A stretch of DNA of 64,000 nt from Cymodocea nodosa (Eukaryota > Streptophyta > Magnoliopsida > Alismatales > Cymodoceaceae), in assembly GCA_036874045.1 (NCBI GenBank), contig CM072344.1, positions 10,388,501 through 10,452,500 of the forward strand, read 5' to 3'. Positions 1 to 11,338 of this stretch are shown here, in pieces. The first letter of the stretch is position 1, and the number at the start of each line of letters is the position of its first letter. The position numbers were made by a program, and so were the translations under genes. The notes beneath the pieces are model-generated. The model was given only the letters and a program-made list of their open reading frames with translations. It ran no database searches and was not told the origin of the DNA.

Positions 1-409
1 CTAGTGGCACATGTCAATTATTGGAAAATAATTTGGTGTCATGGTTTAGTAAAAAGCAAAACTGTGTAGCACTTTCTGCTACAGAAGTTGAATATGTTGC
101 TGCTGCACTGTGTTGCACTTAGATTCTGTAGATAAAGCAAACTTTAGAAGACTTTTGACTATCTTATGATACAATTGAGATTTATTGTGATAGTAATTTT
201 GCAATAAATCTTTTCGAAAATCTTGTATTACATTCTAGAGCAAAGCATATAGAGGTTAGACATCATTTTCTAAGAGATAACGTAATTAAAGGAAAAATTA
301 AATTAGGATTTGTGTCTAGTAAAAATCAATATTTACAAAACCTTTAGACGAAAATACATTTTACAACATAAGATTAAATTTGGGTATTTGTAGGCTATGT
401 GATGTGTAA
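1..409 (+). pseudogene. Ty1/copia RNase H, C-terminal fragment (S1)
   Basis: Translation gives the conserved copia RNase H stretch: TSGTCQLL, VSWFSKKQNCVALSAT, EVEYVAAAL, then LHSRAKHIEVRHHFLRD and the terminal LGICRLCDV-like end at a stop at 407-409. RNase H removes the RNA strand during reverse transcription. The copy is dead: a TAG lies in the A-L-C-C-T region near 121, a second stop comes shortly after, and a deletion near 330 removes the QLADIF motif and shifts the frame. The same region in S4 (60760-61182) is open. The N-terminal part is outside the window. Confidence 0.92.
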
Positions 410-1968
410 AATGCTTAAATTCCATAAAAAGATAAATATTGTTGATGATGTTGTTCACCTCATAGATATTATATACTTATCATAAATATCTAAGTAATAT
501 CTAAACTACTGCATAAGATACTATGTATTTATTGTAAAATCATAGTAGCATCTTATTGATTTTAAGTAGTTTATCAATTTTAATGGTTTTCACAATTTTA
601 AGTGGAAGTGTAAATGAAAAACATTAAATACTTCTGAAATTTTGATTAAGTGTTTTCTTTGAATCAATGAAAGTGCATATGATCATGCATAAATTTGACT
701 TGATTGATTAAACTTATAGAATAATTTATATGTAAATCATTTTAAATTGTTAATCAAAAGTACGAGCTTATTGAAACTAATTTATATTTTCAGTAAAAGC
801 ATAGAAGTAAAAATTGTATGAGATTTGTGTTTTATTGCATCTGTATTAATGGAATACATATATACTATGCTTAAAATGAAAAGTGCTTATAAAGTGAAAA
901 TCTTTGAGAGTTTATTGATCACGAGCCTTTTGTACTTGAGTAGATAGGCATGTAAGGATTGTTGTCCTGAAAAAGGATTCTTTAAATCTGGCAATTGAAG
1001 GTCTTGATCAAATCTGGGATTGTTGACTGAAAGCTCATTACACAGGTACATTAGAAAACTCTTGTATGATTCAAGCTTTTTAAACTAACTTTTAAAGAAA
1101 ATTATGAATATTTACTATTTTGAAAAAAAAAAAGGATGTTTTATTAATTACAGATATCTTTGAATCGAATATAGTTTCTACCAATATGACTACCGATTTA
1201 TTGAATCAATATTAGTACTTTTGAAAACATTTATTTGAGATACATTCTTTTATTCTCCTTGAATTAATCATATTGAGTTCAAAGTTGTGTTTTGATTCAT
1301 ATACAGCAGGAATTGATTCTGGAAATCATTTTTGATAAATTCAGGATAACGAAAGTTTCTGAAAAGAAAATTTAAAAGTATAGTTATACTTAACATCTAT
1401 TGTTATACAAGTATATTTGGTATGTTATTGAATATATAAGAAGTATATTTGTAGGGGAAGGATTAACAATGTCCAAAATAGATTAATATAATTTAGAATA
1501 CAAATCTTGGTTAATCTGAATTTAGATCTCTTAAGATCTTGACGAAACAATTTAAAAGACAAACAAAGTATTTTAGATTCATAAGAAGAGAATGTTAGAA
1601 TAGTTTACAATGTTCTCAAGATAATGTTAAGTGTAGCATGTGTGTTGTCTTCGGAAGGAAGCATTCGAAACTTGATTTTAGTAAAGTGTACTAACTGAAC
1701 GTTATGTTATATAAGGTAACGTGTAAAACTGCCTCTAGACAGCGTTTTACTCATTAGGTTAGTTAACTCGACGAGTTATACTTAAATATTTCGGGTACCT
1801 TGATTGAATAAACTTTATTCAATATTCATTTAAAATCCAAACCCGACTTCTATACACGTTGTCTTATTCACCTAAAACCCTATTTAAAGACTTATTACAC
1901 AGGCACTTAGGTTATTCATAAACTTTGTCAAAAAAATTTCCCACTTGTTGCTGTTACAACCTGCGACG
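410..1968 (+). other. Pol-ORF2 spacer of S1, with promoter-like end
   Basis: There is no ORF of note here. The spacer holds an imperfect inverted repeat at 514-554, about 105 bases after the pol stop, and a segment at about 940-1080 whose reverse complement recurs at 19470-19640 and 39143-39310 in the gypsy spacers. It also has a GGGGAAGG purine tract near 1454 and a palindrome TAACTCG-A-CGAGTTA at 1764-1778. It ends in a TATTTAAA box and a leader of about 85 bases before the ORF2 ATG. S4 61183-62771 is the colinear copy. Confidence 0.75.
1881..1888 (+). promoter_or_regulatory. TATA-like box upstream of S1 ORF2
   Basis: TATTTAAA lies 88 bases before the ORF2 ATG, directly after AAAACCC. S4 has the same box at 62682-62689, 90 bases before its ORF2. 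The gypsy accessory ORFs have TTATTTAAAC at a similar distance (44727-44736; 48184-48193). The conserved placement suggests an internal promoter; transcription itself is inferred. Confidence 0.5.
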
Positions 1969-4233
1969 ATGGTCTCCAAGTTCTACAAAGGTTGTGGTAG
2001 AGGAAAAGGCAAAAGCAGAAGAGATGCAAAAGCAAAAGAAATAGATATTGATGAAGTTCCACGCACTTGGTTCAAGAAAATACTTCAAGTGGACAAAAGG
2101 TTAGCAAAAAGTTACAGTGAATACTTCTTTCCTCAAGGTATACTAAATGAAGTTAGACAAGAGCTTCAGAATACTAATGCAAATATTACATATATGAGTA
2201 TTAGAAGTAAATATGATAGAGAATAAAGAATGAAATGTGTTGAGATTGCATTTCTCGAACAATATGCAAAATATATGGAAAAAGCTATAGGTTCATCAAA
2301 TAGAATTGCTCAAACTCCTCTGAGTGGTACATGACTACATGCATTTGAGGAAGAACATGAATATGCTATACCTACTCCTTTGTATTCAAAAGAAGTAGAA
2401 TCAAATATTGTTCTAGATAAAACAAAAGTTGAAAGTCTTCGAAAGGCAATTGCAATAGAAAATGCCTTAGAAGAATTAAAGCAGAAAACTTTTATGGAAC
2501 AATTTGAAAAGAAAACAGCAATACTTGAAGGGGAGAAACAAAAGTGTTATGGAAGAAGAAAAATCAGAAAAATTATGTCTAAGGAAATAAAGTCTACTAG
2601 AAAAGGATAATCGGATGAGCATTTATTTCCAAAGGACAATGTATGTCTAGACATTGTACCTTATAGTGCATCTGATAAACTCATCAGCTCCAAGCATACT
2701 AAAACTGACGAAGATAATGAGACTTTATTTTCCCTTGCTAGAAAACTTGACAAGAAATCCAAGTCAAATACGAGCTCAAGTTTTTCTATTAGTACAAGTC
2801 TTGATGATGTAGAAATTGAAAAATCAGAGCATCAGGAAACTGACATAGAACAAGTTATTGCAGATATAATTAATAATGTTTAGGCAGTAACTAGTTCACA
2901 GGTTGAATTGTCTAGAGTAGCAGATATTGAAAAAGTTAAGACTCCAGAAGAGCTAAATGTCAACCAGCCTTCTTCAGAATCTATAGAAGTAGAGTCTGAG
3001 AATTCACAGCATATATCAATGGAGATATCTATTGAACAAAATGAACAAATACAGACAGATACACTAATTGTAGAATTTGTGGAAAAATTGAACTTTGATC
3101 ATTCTATAGAGATTGAACAGATGAATGTAGAGCATAATGAAGATGTTCCTTACACTGTTAAAGTTGAAGAATCAAGTGTACATATGCAGCTTCAAGAAAA
3201 TATTTTCACAGAGGAACAACATGACATTCATTTTGAAGAAGAGGTTCTTGAAGATGAATTAAACTCTGAATCACGGCTTCAGGTATCACCTTCTTTGTAT
3301 ATAGTATTACAAATTCAAAGTAATTCAGTTCATTTTAGATCTAAGGAAGCAGTGTAGAAAAACAATAATCTGATTACATGTCAAATTCCGCATGCTCGAC
3401 TAATAAAATTCAGAAATTTGATTAATATGAGATATCTATTTGAGTATCAAGGCCTCATTCAATTCTTGCTAGTTGGAACAAAATGAAAGCAGTACAAAGA
3501 GCTTATTGTAGCTTTTTATAGTAATCTGGTCAAGAATGAAAATATACTGAAAACTCAAATAAATAAACAAGAGTTAATATTGTCTCCTGAATTAATTTTT
3601 GAAGTTTTGGGATTAAAGAATGAAGGTATTGTTGTTACAAATAGATTTGACATGATTAGACAATTGGAATGGAACATTCAGTCTTTATCAAAAATTCCAG
3701 ATGTATATACTGAAATGAGATTAATGGAAAATCTGAATGTAGAGGTAAGATTTATTGCAAATATATTGCATGCCAATTTATTTCAGAGAGTCGAACACAA
3801 TATGGAAGTCAGCAGAAGCTATTTATATGCTATGTATGGTCTGCTGAATAGAATTCAAATCAATTGGTTTGATGTTTTTACTTCTCAACTACAGCATATG
3901 AGTTCAAAGTTATTTTTTGGTGATGCTATATGTAGACTCCTTGGAAGCCAATTGAATTTATCCAACTAGCCCTCTGAAACTAAAGGCATGAGAGCTTTTA
4001 GTGTAAAAGATTTGCAAAAATTCCAAGCCTTGCATCAACCTCATCAACAATAACCAATAGATTGTACAAAATAGATTCGACCACAATAGCTAAGTTATTC
4101 AGTTCAAGTAGAACAGCAACCCTAGATACCTCCTAACCTAGATGATGTGCTTAACGAAATCAGAAATGATATTAGGCATCTAGGAGATAAAATTTGTAAT
4201 GCTATAAGTGATATACTTAGGAGGAATAGATAA
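1969..4233 (+). pseudogene. Sirevirus ORF2 (accessory, env-position ORF), S1 copy
   Basis: About 755 codons in one unbroken frame, interrupted only by nonsense codons (for example 2224, 2608, 2881, 3355), so the full protein can be followed. The N-terminus is basic (CGRGKGKSRRDAK), then comes a module with FPQGILNEVRQ and an acidic, low-complexity middle. The C-terminal domain contains LIVAFYSNL, LSPELIFEVLGLKNEG and RIQINWFDVF. That domain resembles the 'putative plant transposon protein' family and also occurs in the gypsy accessory ORFs. Position after pol matches the env-like ORF of Sireviruses, but no clear signal peptide or membrane anchor is visible here. The start is MVSKFYKG, shared with S4. 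Biochemical function is unknown. Confidence 0.75.
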
Positions 4234-4762
4234 CTGTTTGTTTGCTTGTATCTGAATACAAAATGTAATGTTTGTATCCATTGAATAATACATTTTTTTT
4301 GTAAATGTTTACAATTTTTATTATTGTTTACAAAAAGCGTTGTTGTAAATATGTCTCTTACTATATATACTATGTAATCATTTTTTTGATTAATGACAAA
4401 AAGGGGGAGAAATGTTATAAAAGAAGATGATTATGATTTTAATTACATATATTATTAAGGGAGATGATATTTATATGATTATTGTAATCTAACAGATGTT
4501 AATGTAATCTAAAAGAAAATTATATGGTTATTAAATTATATAATGAAAGGGGGAGAAATGATACTTATGTAATTATTGACATCTGGAAGTTTTATTTCTG
4601 AGAGGTGAAGTTTACACAAACAATAGAAATAAGCTTAAGTGAACTTAAGTCAACAAACTTGTTTGTTGAATTAAAAGTTAACCCAACGAAGGTGCTTTGT
4701 TGAGTTAAATATATTTCATAATTGATTTAATATGGTTTTGTCATCATCAATAAGGGGGAGAT
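4234..4762 (+). promoter_or_regulatory. 3' untranslated region with three polypurine tracts (S1)
   Basis: AAAAAGGGGGAGA occurs at 4398-4410, AAAGGGGGAGA at 4546-4556 and AAGGGGGAGA at 4752-4761. The last is one base from the LTR start and is the expected plus-strand primer. The GTCATCATCAATAAG context before it is typical of Sireviruses, and multiple tracts are a known trait of that clade. No gene is seen. Confidence 0.85.
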
Positions 4763-6372
4763 TGTTGAGTATTTTGTTTTGATGATGTGTGCTGAATGAA
4801 AATAATCATATTTGCTCAATTACTATTGCTTGTGAAAGGAAATTAAGTACATCAATTAATATAGAAAAAGCTTACTGATATAAATGCGTGTCTGTATTGG
4901 ATCTGAAATTATACTAAGTTAATAACTAGTCATTTCATTGCATTAATTTCTCATTTAACTAAACGTTAAGTTAACATGTGTTGTTATTGAAAAGCATGAT
5001 ATGTTTTAAAGTTATATCTTCTGTATCATGAACAGTGTAGGTTTGGACCACTTGTTAAGTTAGAGTTTTGTTTGTATAGAAGTCACGTGAGAACTCATTA
5101 AGTTAGAGGCTTAAAGGTTAAAATAGGTCACATGAGAACTCATTAAGTTAGTGAGTAAAAGAAGAGACGAACTTGTTAAGTTAGTGTTGTACACGTGGTG
5201 AAATTATAAGTTACGAATGTTATATTGTATCACATGAGGTGCACATGTTTAACTCGTTAAGTTAACATAACTAAATGCATTGAGTTGCTATATTGAACAC
5301 TAAGGCAACGTGTTAGGTTAGCGTTATAAAACTTAAGTTGTTATTTTTGCACGTGGTAAAATTCTTATTATAAAAACATTTGTTTATTACTGGTTCGTTG
5401 AGTTATCTGTAACACAATAGAGATGGTTCGTTGAGTTAGCATAACACCACAGACTTAGTTCATTGAGTTAGCTACAATACTTGTCACGTGAGTTGGCAAA
5501 TGAGGAACTCGTTAAGTTAGAAACGTTAAGTTATATATGTACTTGTGTTACTTGTTTAGTTAACATTAAAGTAACGACTTCTTATTACACTTGATGAAAA
5601 ATTTTGGACGAGAGTTTATTTTGCAAGAAATTTTTTAGAGATCCAGGATTGATGATTAAAGAAAATTTGAAATGTAAACGTAGGTCAGAATGTGTGTATT
5701 TCGATGAAGGAAAAAGAAAAGATGTGAAGAAGTGAAAAACTGGTAGTGATTAAATGTGGAAGATATGCATGAAATGAAGATATAGTATAAAAGGCATAGA
5801 ATTCTCGTTGATTAGTTATCTCTGCACACCAAAAGAAAAACCTTTTCAGGGATCAAAATCACCTCTTCGGGGAAAAACTCTTAGGTGGAAGAAAATTCAA
5901 TGAAGCATAAAAAGGTAAGATATATGTCACTGAAGATTTGAAGTATCAGATGGAAGAAAATTTAGTGAAGCAGAAAAGGTCAGATTTATGTCACTGAAGA
6001 TTTAAAGTATCAGAAGAAAGCAAATTCGGTGAAGTAGAGAAAGACTAGATATTCATCACTAAAGAATTGCTGAAGAAGAAAGAGAAGAAGAAGAAGAAAG
6101 ATGTCAAACAGGGAGAAATGTTTTAAATTCCATAAATTAGTTTTCTCTGTTTGTAGTTATGAAATTGTATAGATGAAACTTGATATCGATATATAATTGC
6201 ATCTACAATTTCTGAGGAGAATTGAATTGTATATTGTAATTGAAACCTTGAATAAAAATGATTTTATGAAAATAGTGTCTCGACTTGTTTTTGAATTTTA
6301 AAGTTTCAATTATAATCGAAAATGTTGAAAAACACAATTCACCCCCTTCTTCTGTAACCATACGATCCTATA
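4763..6372 (+). repeat. 3' LTR of S1
   Basis: Begins TGTTGAGTATTTTG directly after the polypurine tract and ends ...ATACGATCCTATA, where S4 has CCTACA before its primer site; the terminal CA has mutated to TA. Length is 1610 bp against 1641 in S4. It contains many copies of GTTAAGTTA or GTTGAGTTA motifs (5040-5530), several CACGTG boxes (near 5086, 5194, 5350, 5485) and a TATAAAA box at 5786. A purine-rich AAGAAGAAGAAG stretch lies near 6080. Confidence 0.9.
5786..5792 (+). promoter_or_regulatory. LTR TATA box (S1)
   Basis: GTATAAAAGGCAT sits in the middle of the LTR downstream of the CACGTG and GTTAAGTTA motifs, where a U3-R promoter is expected. The homologous stretch is missing in the S4 LTR. 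Confidence 0.6.
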
Positions 6373-8361
6373 GTAGATAAAGCTAAAATAGAAGTAATTT
6401 CTAATCTACCAGAACCTAAATTAGTAAAAGATATTAGATCATTTCTACAACATGCTAGATTTTATAGAGGATTTATTAAAGATTTTAGCAAAATAGCTAG
6501 ACCTTTAACTAATATTTTAAAAGATCTCCCATTTAACTTTGATAAAAATTGCAAAGAAGCATTTTTCAAGCTTAAAACTAGCTTAATTTCAACTCTTATA
6601 ATACAAGCACCTGATTTGAGCCATTCATTTGAATTAATGTGCGATGCATCTAATTTTGCTGTAGGAGCAGTGTTGGGACAGAAGATAGAAAAATCTCCTT
6701 GAGTGATTCATTATGCAAGCAAAACATTTAATGATGCTCAAGTTAATTATACAACTATTGAAAAAGAACTACGAGCTGTTGTGTTTGCCTTAAAAAAGTT
6801 TAGTTCATATCTGATTGGAGCTAAAGTAATAGTATACACAGATCATTCAGTTTTAAAACACCTAATAGCAAAGAAAGAGACTAAACCTAGATTGATCTGA
6901 TGGATATTATTATTACAAGAATTTGATCTAGAAATTAAAGATAAAAAAGGTTGTGAGAATGCAGTAGTAGATCATTTATCAGGACTACAAATAGAAAAAT
7001 CAAATATTGAAATTAAGGATAATTTTCCTGATGAACAATTAATGACCATCAACACAATGCCTTGGTATACAAATATAGTTAATTACTTAGTTATTAGTTT
7101 AACACCTAAGGATTGGAATAGACAGGATAAGAAATTGTTCTTTTCAAGAGTAAAATATTACTATTGGGAAGACCTATACTTATTTAAGAAATGTCCTGAT
7201 CTAGTTTTAAGGAGGTGTGTTCTAGAAACTGAATATTAGAGTATATTGTCTTTCTGCCATGACCAAGCATGTGGAGGGCATTTTGGTTCAAGGAAAACTA
7301 CTGCCAAAATTCTGCAATGTGGATTTTATTAGCCAACACTATTCAAAGATGCTTATAAATATTGTTTAAGTTGTTTAAGATGTCAACAAATAGGAAGAAT
7401 ATCAAAGAGGAATATGATGCCTCTTAATCCTATTGTTGAGGTTGAAATCTTTGATGTGTGGGGAATAGATTTTATGAGTCCATTTCCGATGTCTAATCAA
7501 TTTAATTATATATTGTTGGGAGTGGATTATGTATCTAACTGGATAGAAGCTATTCCTACAAAAACTAGTGACAACAAAGTGATAATATACTTTATAAGAA
7601 CTAATATAATTGCTAGATTTGGAATACCTAAAGCTATTATCAGTGATAGAGGAACTCATTTTTGTAATAGAAGTTTTAAAGCCTTAATGAAGAAATATGG
7701 AGTAAATCACAAAATTGCAACATCGTATCATTTACAAACAAGTGGACAAGTAGAAAGTGCAAACAAACAAATTAAGTTAATCTTAGAAAAAGTAGTAAAT
7801 CCTACTAGAAAAGATTGGGCTAATAGATTAATAGATGCACTTTGGGCTTATAGAACTACTTATAAGACAAGTTTAGGTATACCACTTTTTAGGCTACTAT
7901 ATGGAAAAAGTTGTCATTTACTAGTTGAAATTGAACATAAAGCTTATTGGGCATTAAAAACTCTAAACACTAATTTAAATCAAGCTGCTTAAAATAGGAA
8001 AATACAATTGATTGAATTAGAAGAATTTAGGAATGAAGCTTATTCGAAAACTGTAAGAGAAAAAGAGAAAATGAAGTTCTGGCATGACAAGAAGATTATT
8101 CCAAAAACCTTTGAAATAGGATAAGAAGTATATCTTTACATGGCTGGACTCCATAACCATCTAGGAAGAATAAGATCTAGGTGGGCAGGACCTTACATAA
8201 TTTGAAATATTTATTCCTATGGAGCTATTGAAATTGAAAATCCTAAAAATCAGAATATATTTAAAGTAAATGGACAAAGACTTAGACCTATTCTAAAGAT
8301 TCCCAAAAGTTCCTTTAGAATTATAGAAGTAAGAGTAGAGGACTACTTGAGCTTTACTTAG
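6373..8361 (+). pseudogene. Ty3/gypsy pol: RT C-terminus, RNase H, integrase (G1)
   Basis: A single frame of about 660 codons broken only by stops (near 6700, 6898, 7237, 7330, 7990, 8121). In order: RT thumb (IRSFLQHARFYRGFIKDFS), RNase H ([31 protein letters not shown]), the integrase HHCC finger (HDQACGGH ... CLRC), and the DDE core with VWGIDF, SDRGTHFCN and GQVESANKQIK. The C-terminal domain contains LGRIRSRWAGPY. The end DYLSFT at 8359-8361 matches the ends in G3 and G4. The first codons are fused to the S1 LTR. G4 carries the better-kept copy. Confidence 0.93.
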
Positions 8362-9098
8362 TAAGAAATTATCTAAATATAGTTTTTTTTATTTTTAAAA
8401 AAAGGTACCCTTATTTAAACAAAGTCACGGTTCAACCGAAAGGAATTATCGGTTTTACTGAAACATATATTAAAAGAAAAAAAATCATTGTGGTTCAACC
8501 GACAAGATCCATCGGTCTAACCGAAACATAAAAACATAAAAAATCTATATATTATATTAAGTAAAAATGTCAGTTTTACCAAAGTATAGTATCAGTTCAA
8601 TTACTAAGAAAAAAGAGAGTAATTAATTTTGGTTCAACCAAGAAATATAACGGTTTGATCAAAAATTCTAAAGTTTTGAAAAAATTAAGAGTTGATTAGA
8701 TAGAAAATTCTTCGGTCTTAATTGAAGTAAAAATTATTATTACAAGTATTTTTATTAATTATAACTTTATAGAAAGTCTATTGAGTTACGCTTAACTTAA
8801 TGAACTTACTCCGTTGAGTCTAGGATAAGTTAGCAGGCTTACCCCGTTGAGTTAACTATAACTCAACGAAGTAATATAGTTAAGTCCACGAACTTAGTTC
8901 GTAGTTAACCGTAATTCCACGGATCGTAGAGTTAACCGTAATTCCACAAAGAGGTAAATGAGAAAGCGAGAGTTTTGCACGGGAAAATGACCCGATTACC
9001 TGTTAAAAACTTAGGATTTGGGGGCATTATCTATAGACTCATTTAGAACTTAGAACAGTAGAGATCAGAGCGATTTCGTTCTGTTCTGTTACTCCACG
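8362..9098 (+). other. Region Y of G1 (pol-accessory spacer)
   Basis: No ORF. The first part holds alternating GGTTCAACCGA and TCGGTTTTACTGAAAC-like motifs (8410-8660), an inverted-repeat array. The second part (8770-8960) holds GTTGAGTT / AACTCAACG inverted repeats. It ends with a leader directly before the accessory ATG. In G3 and G4 the matching leader has a TTATTTAAAC box and a CCTAGGGTTTTAG motif; here both are eroded. Confidence 0.7.
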
Positions 9099-11338
9099 AT
9101 GATAAAGATGACGCCAAAGTTCTAGGAGGAAGTAATTGACATGACAAGTTTTCTCAAAGAATTTGAAGAATGGCATACGAGGCAGAAGATCAGAAATACA
9201 ACACAGGAAAAAGAACTACAAAAGGTAGAATTTGACATTTTCTACTAGAGGAAAGTTTTAGTAGATTTAGACATAAAAATATCTTAGATTATGGAAACAA
9301 GAATCAAAGTAACTACAGAAGTTGCATTAAATAGAGAGAGAAAAATCAGACCAAATAATGTAGTTGCCCTAGAATTGATCCAACATAAGTCCTGACTATG
9401 GTTCAAAAGATGCATTGGTGGACATGCGTAGTGGGCAATATGAGAACAATAGAGGAAAGGAAATGAAGAACATGCAATTGAAGAACAAGAGGAACCGACT
9501 GCTGAAAAACCAGTTACTAAGGAACAGCAACCAAGACTTTCAGTTCCACCACCTAAACAACTAGAAAGGGTGGTAGTTATGGGGCCTTCTACTAAAGAAG
9601 AATTAAGAGAATTTGAAGAACTAGTTTGAGTTGGAAAAAACCAAGGAGAACTAGAAGATTTGGTAGTAGCTAAAGCACATCTGGTGTTTGATGCACTTCA
9701 CATAAAGAGGGCTACAGAAAAGTTGAAGGCCTAATACAAAGTTAAAATTGAACAGCATCAAGAAGCCACTACCATACCTATTGCAAAAGAAATGGAAGCT
9801 GGTCCTTCGAGACCAGTAATTATAGAAAAAGTAAAACAGGAAGAGCTAGTACCTGTGGCTCGAGGGCTTGCAGAGCCCATTTTAGTAGATTTAATCTCAG
9901 ATGAGGAAGAGGAAGACTAGGCATAGTTAATTAGAATAAGGAAAGGAAAAGAAATAGTGCTTGAACATCAAGAAGAGATTAAACCTAAGCCAGTAATATC
10001 AATGGGGCCTGCAAAGCCAATTTTGTAAATCTGCTATTCGAATCTAAAGATGAGTAGGAGCAGCAACAGCAAAAGCAAAGAGAAGAAGAAAAACAAGTTG
10101 AAACTAGTTTGCAGCCTATACAAAGAGAAGATACTGAAATTAGGATAGAAGCTGATTTGCTTGTGACTCCATCCCAATCTACCACAAAATCAAAAAGAAC
10201 AGTGACAATGTAGATTGGTAGTCAGGAGGAAGAAGAAAGAATAGAAATTGAACAAGAAGTTGAACAAGTATATATTGAACAAGAAAAAAATGACTTGACA
10301 GATTCCACTAAAGAGGGAGAAACTCTTCAGCAAATTTTAGAAAGAATTCAAGAAAGAAGAGTGGAGAGTTCTATCGACTCTCCACCACAGATAGAAGTAG
10401 AAGAAAAAATGAAGGAATTTGCTGAGCATTTTCAGCAAAGTCAAGTTTAGCACATGGAAGAGGAAATTCAAGAACAAACTCCTCTAAAGCAACAAATTCA
10501 AATTCCTGACCCGACTAAAACAACAATTTTTAATGAAGTACACTTTTGGAGTTAGGAAGCATATAATAAATATCAAGAGATTAGGGGTTATGATATTATT
10601 TACAGTAGACTAGTAAACTAGGATGGTATGTAGGAAATCAAAGAATTATTTAAGTTCCAAAGTCTACTGCAATTTATTTCTCAACAGAAAGGGCATGCAG
10701 TATATGAAAATCTAGTGCCCTACTTCTATGCAAATTTAAGAGAAGAAGAACAATTAATTTCCAACGTGGAGCAAGCTGATGTATAGATAACACCAGAGCT
10801 TCTCCACAACATTTTAGGATTGAAAAATGAAGGGAAAGAAATTTTGGAAAGCACAACTATAGTTGAGTGGACAGAACAAGTAATAAAGGATTGTTTAGCT
10901 ACTATCAATCCTAATGTGCCATTATTAAATAGACTGAAGCACTTAAATGGTGAAGCACACATGGTAGCTAACATTTTGATTAAAAATGTCTACCAATGAC
11001 AAGGCCATGATATTGAACTTAGTCAATTTGTCAAATGGGCCATATATGTAATTGTGAACAGAATTCAAATTAATTATTCTTTAGTTTTTATCTCCAAGTT
11101 AAAATCTTCAAAGAAGAAATTATTTTATGGAGATTTTATACCTATATTGATGGTGGACTATATTGATTTCACGAAATGGGCATCCAAAAGGATAAGATCA
11201 AGAACCATTTTAGTGAAGGAATACAGAAACTACAATGCTGTAGCTGCTGAAGTACCTGTACCTTCTAGAAGCATTACAGGAGCTGTAGAGAGGATAAATC
11301 AAATAGAGCAACAATTAGAAAACTCTAGAAGGAAGTAG
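9099..11338 (+). pseudogene. Gypsy accessory ORF with plant-transposon-like domain (G1)
   Basis: Colinear with the better copies in G3 (42401-44631) and G2 (34477-36455). The start ATGATAAAGATGACGCC aligns with ATGAGGAAGATGACGCC. The middle is glutamate- and glutamine-rich. The C-terminal half carries DLIxFYANLR-like and LLHNILGLKNEGKEIL motifs, then NRIQINYSLVF and FYGDFIPILMVDYIDFTKW. It is heavily degraded, with at least one frameshift and many TAG codons where sister copies have CAG (for example near 9918 and 9924). The role is unknown; it sits where Athila elements carry an env-like ORF. Confidence 0.7.

Larger units (their letters stand above)
1..6372 (+). mobile_element. S1: 3' part of a Sirevirus-type Ty1/copia element
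   Basis: The window opens inside the RNase H domain of a copia pol gene. A 1.56-kb spacer, a second ORF (ORF2), three polypurine tracts and a 3' LTR ending at about 6372 follow. The pol, spacer, ORF2, GGGGGAGA tract, TGTTGAG LTR order is that of Sireviruses. S4 at the other end of the window is a sister copy colinear with it. Directly after the LTR the sequence is gypsy pol in frame, so S1 abuts and probably inserted into G1. The 5' half lies outside the window. Confidence 0.9.
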
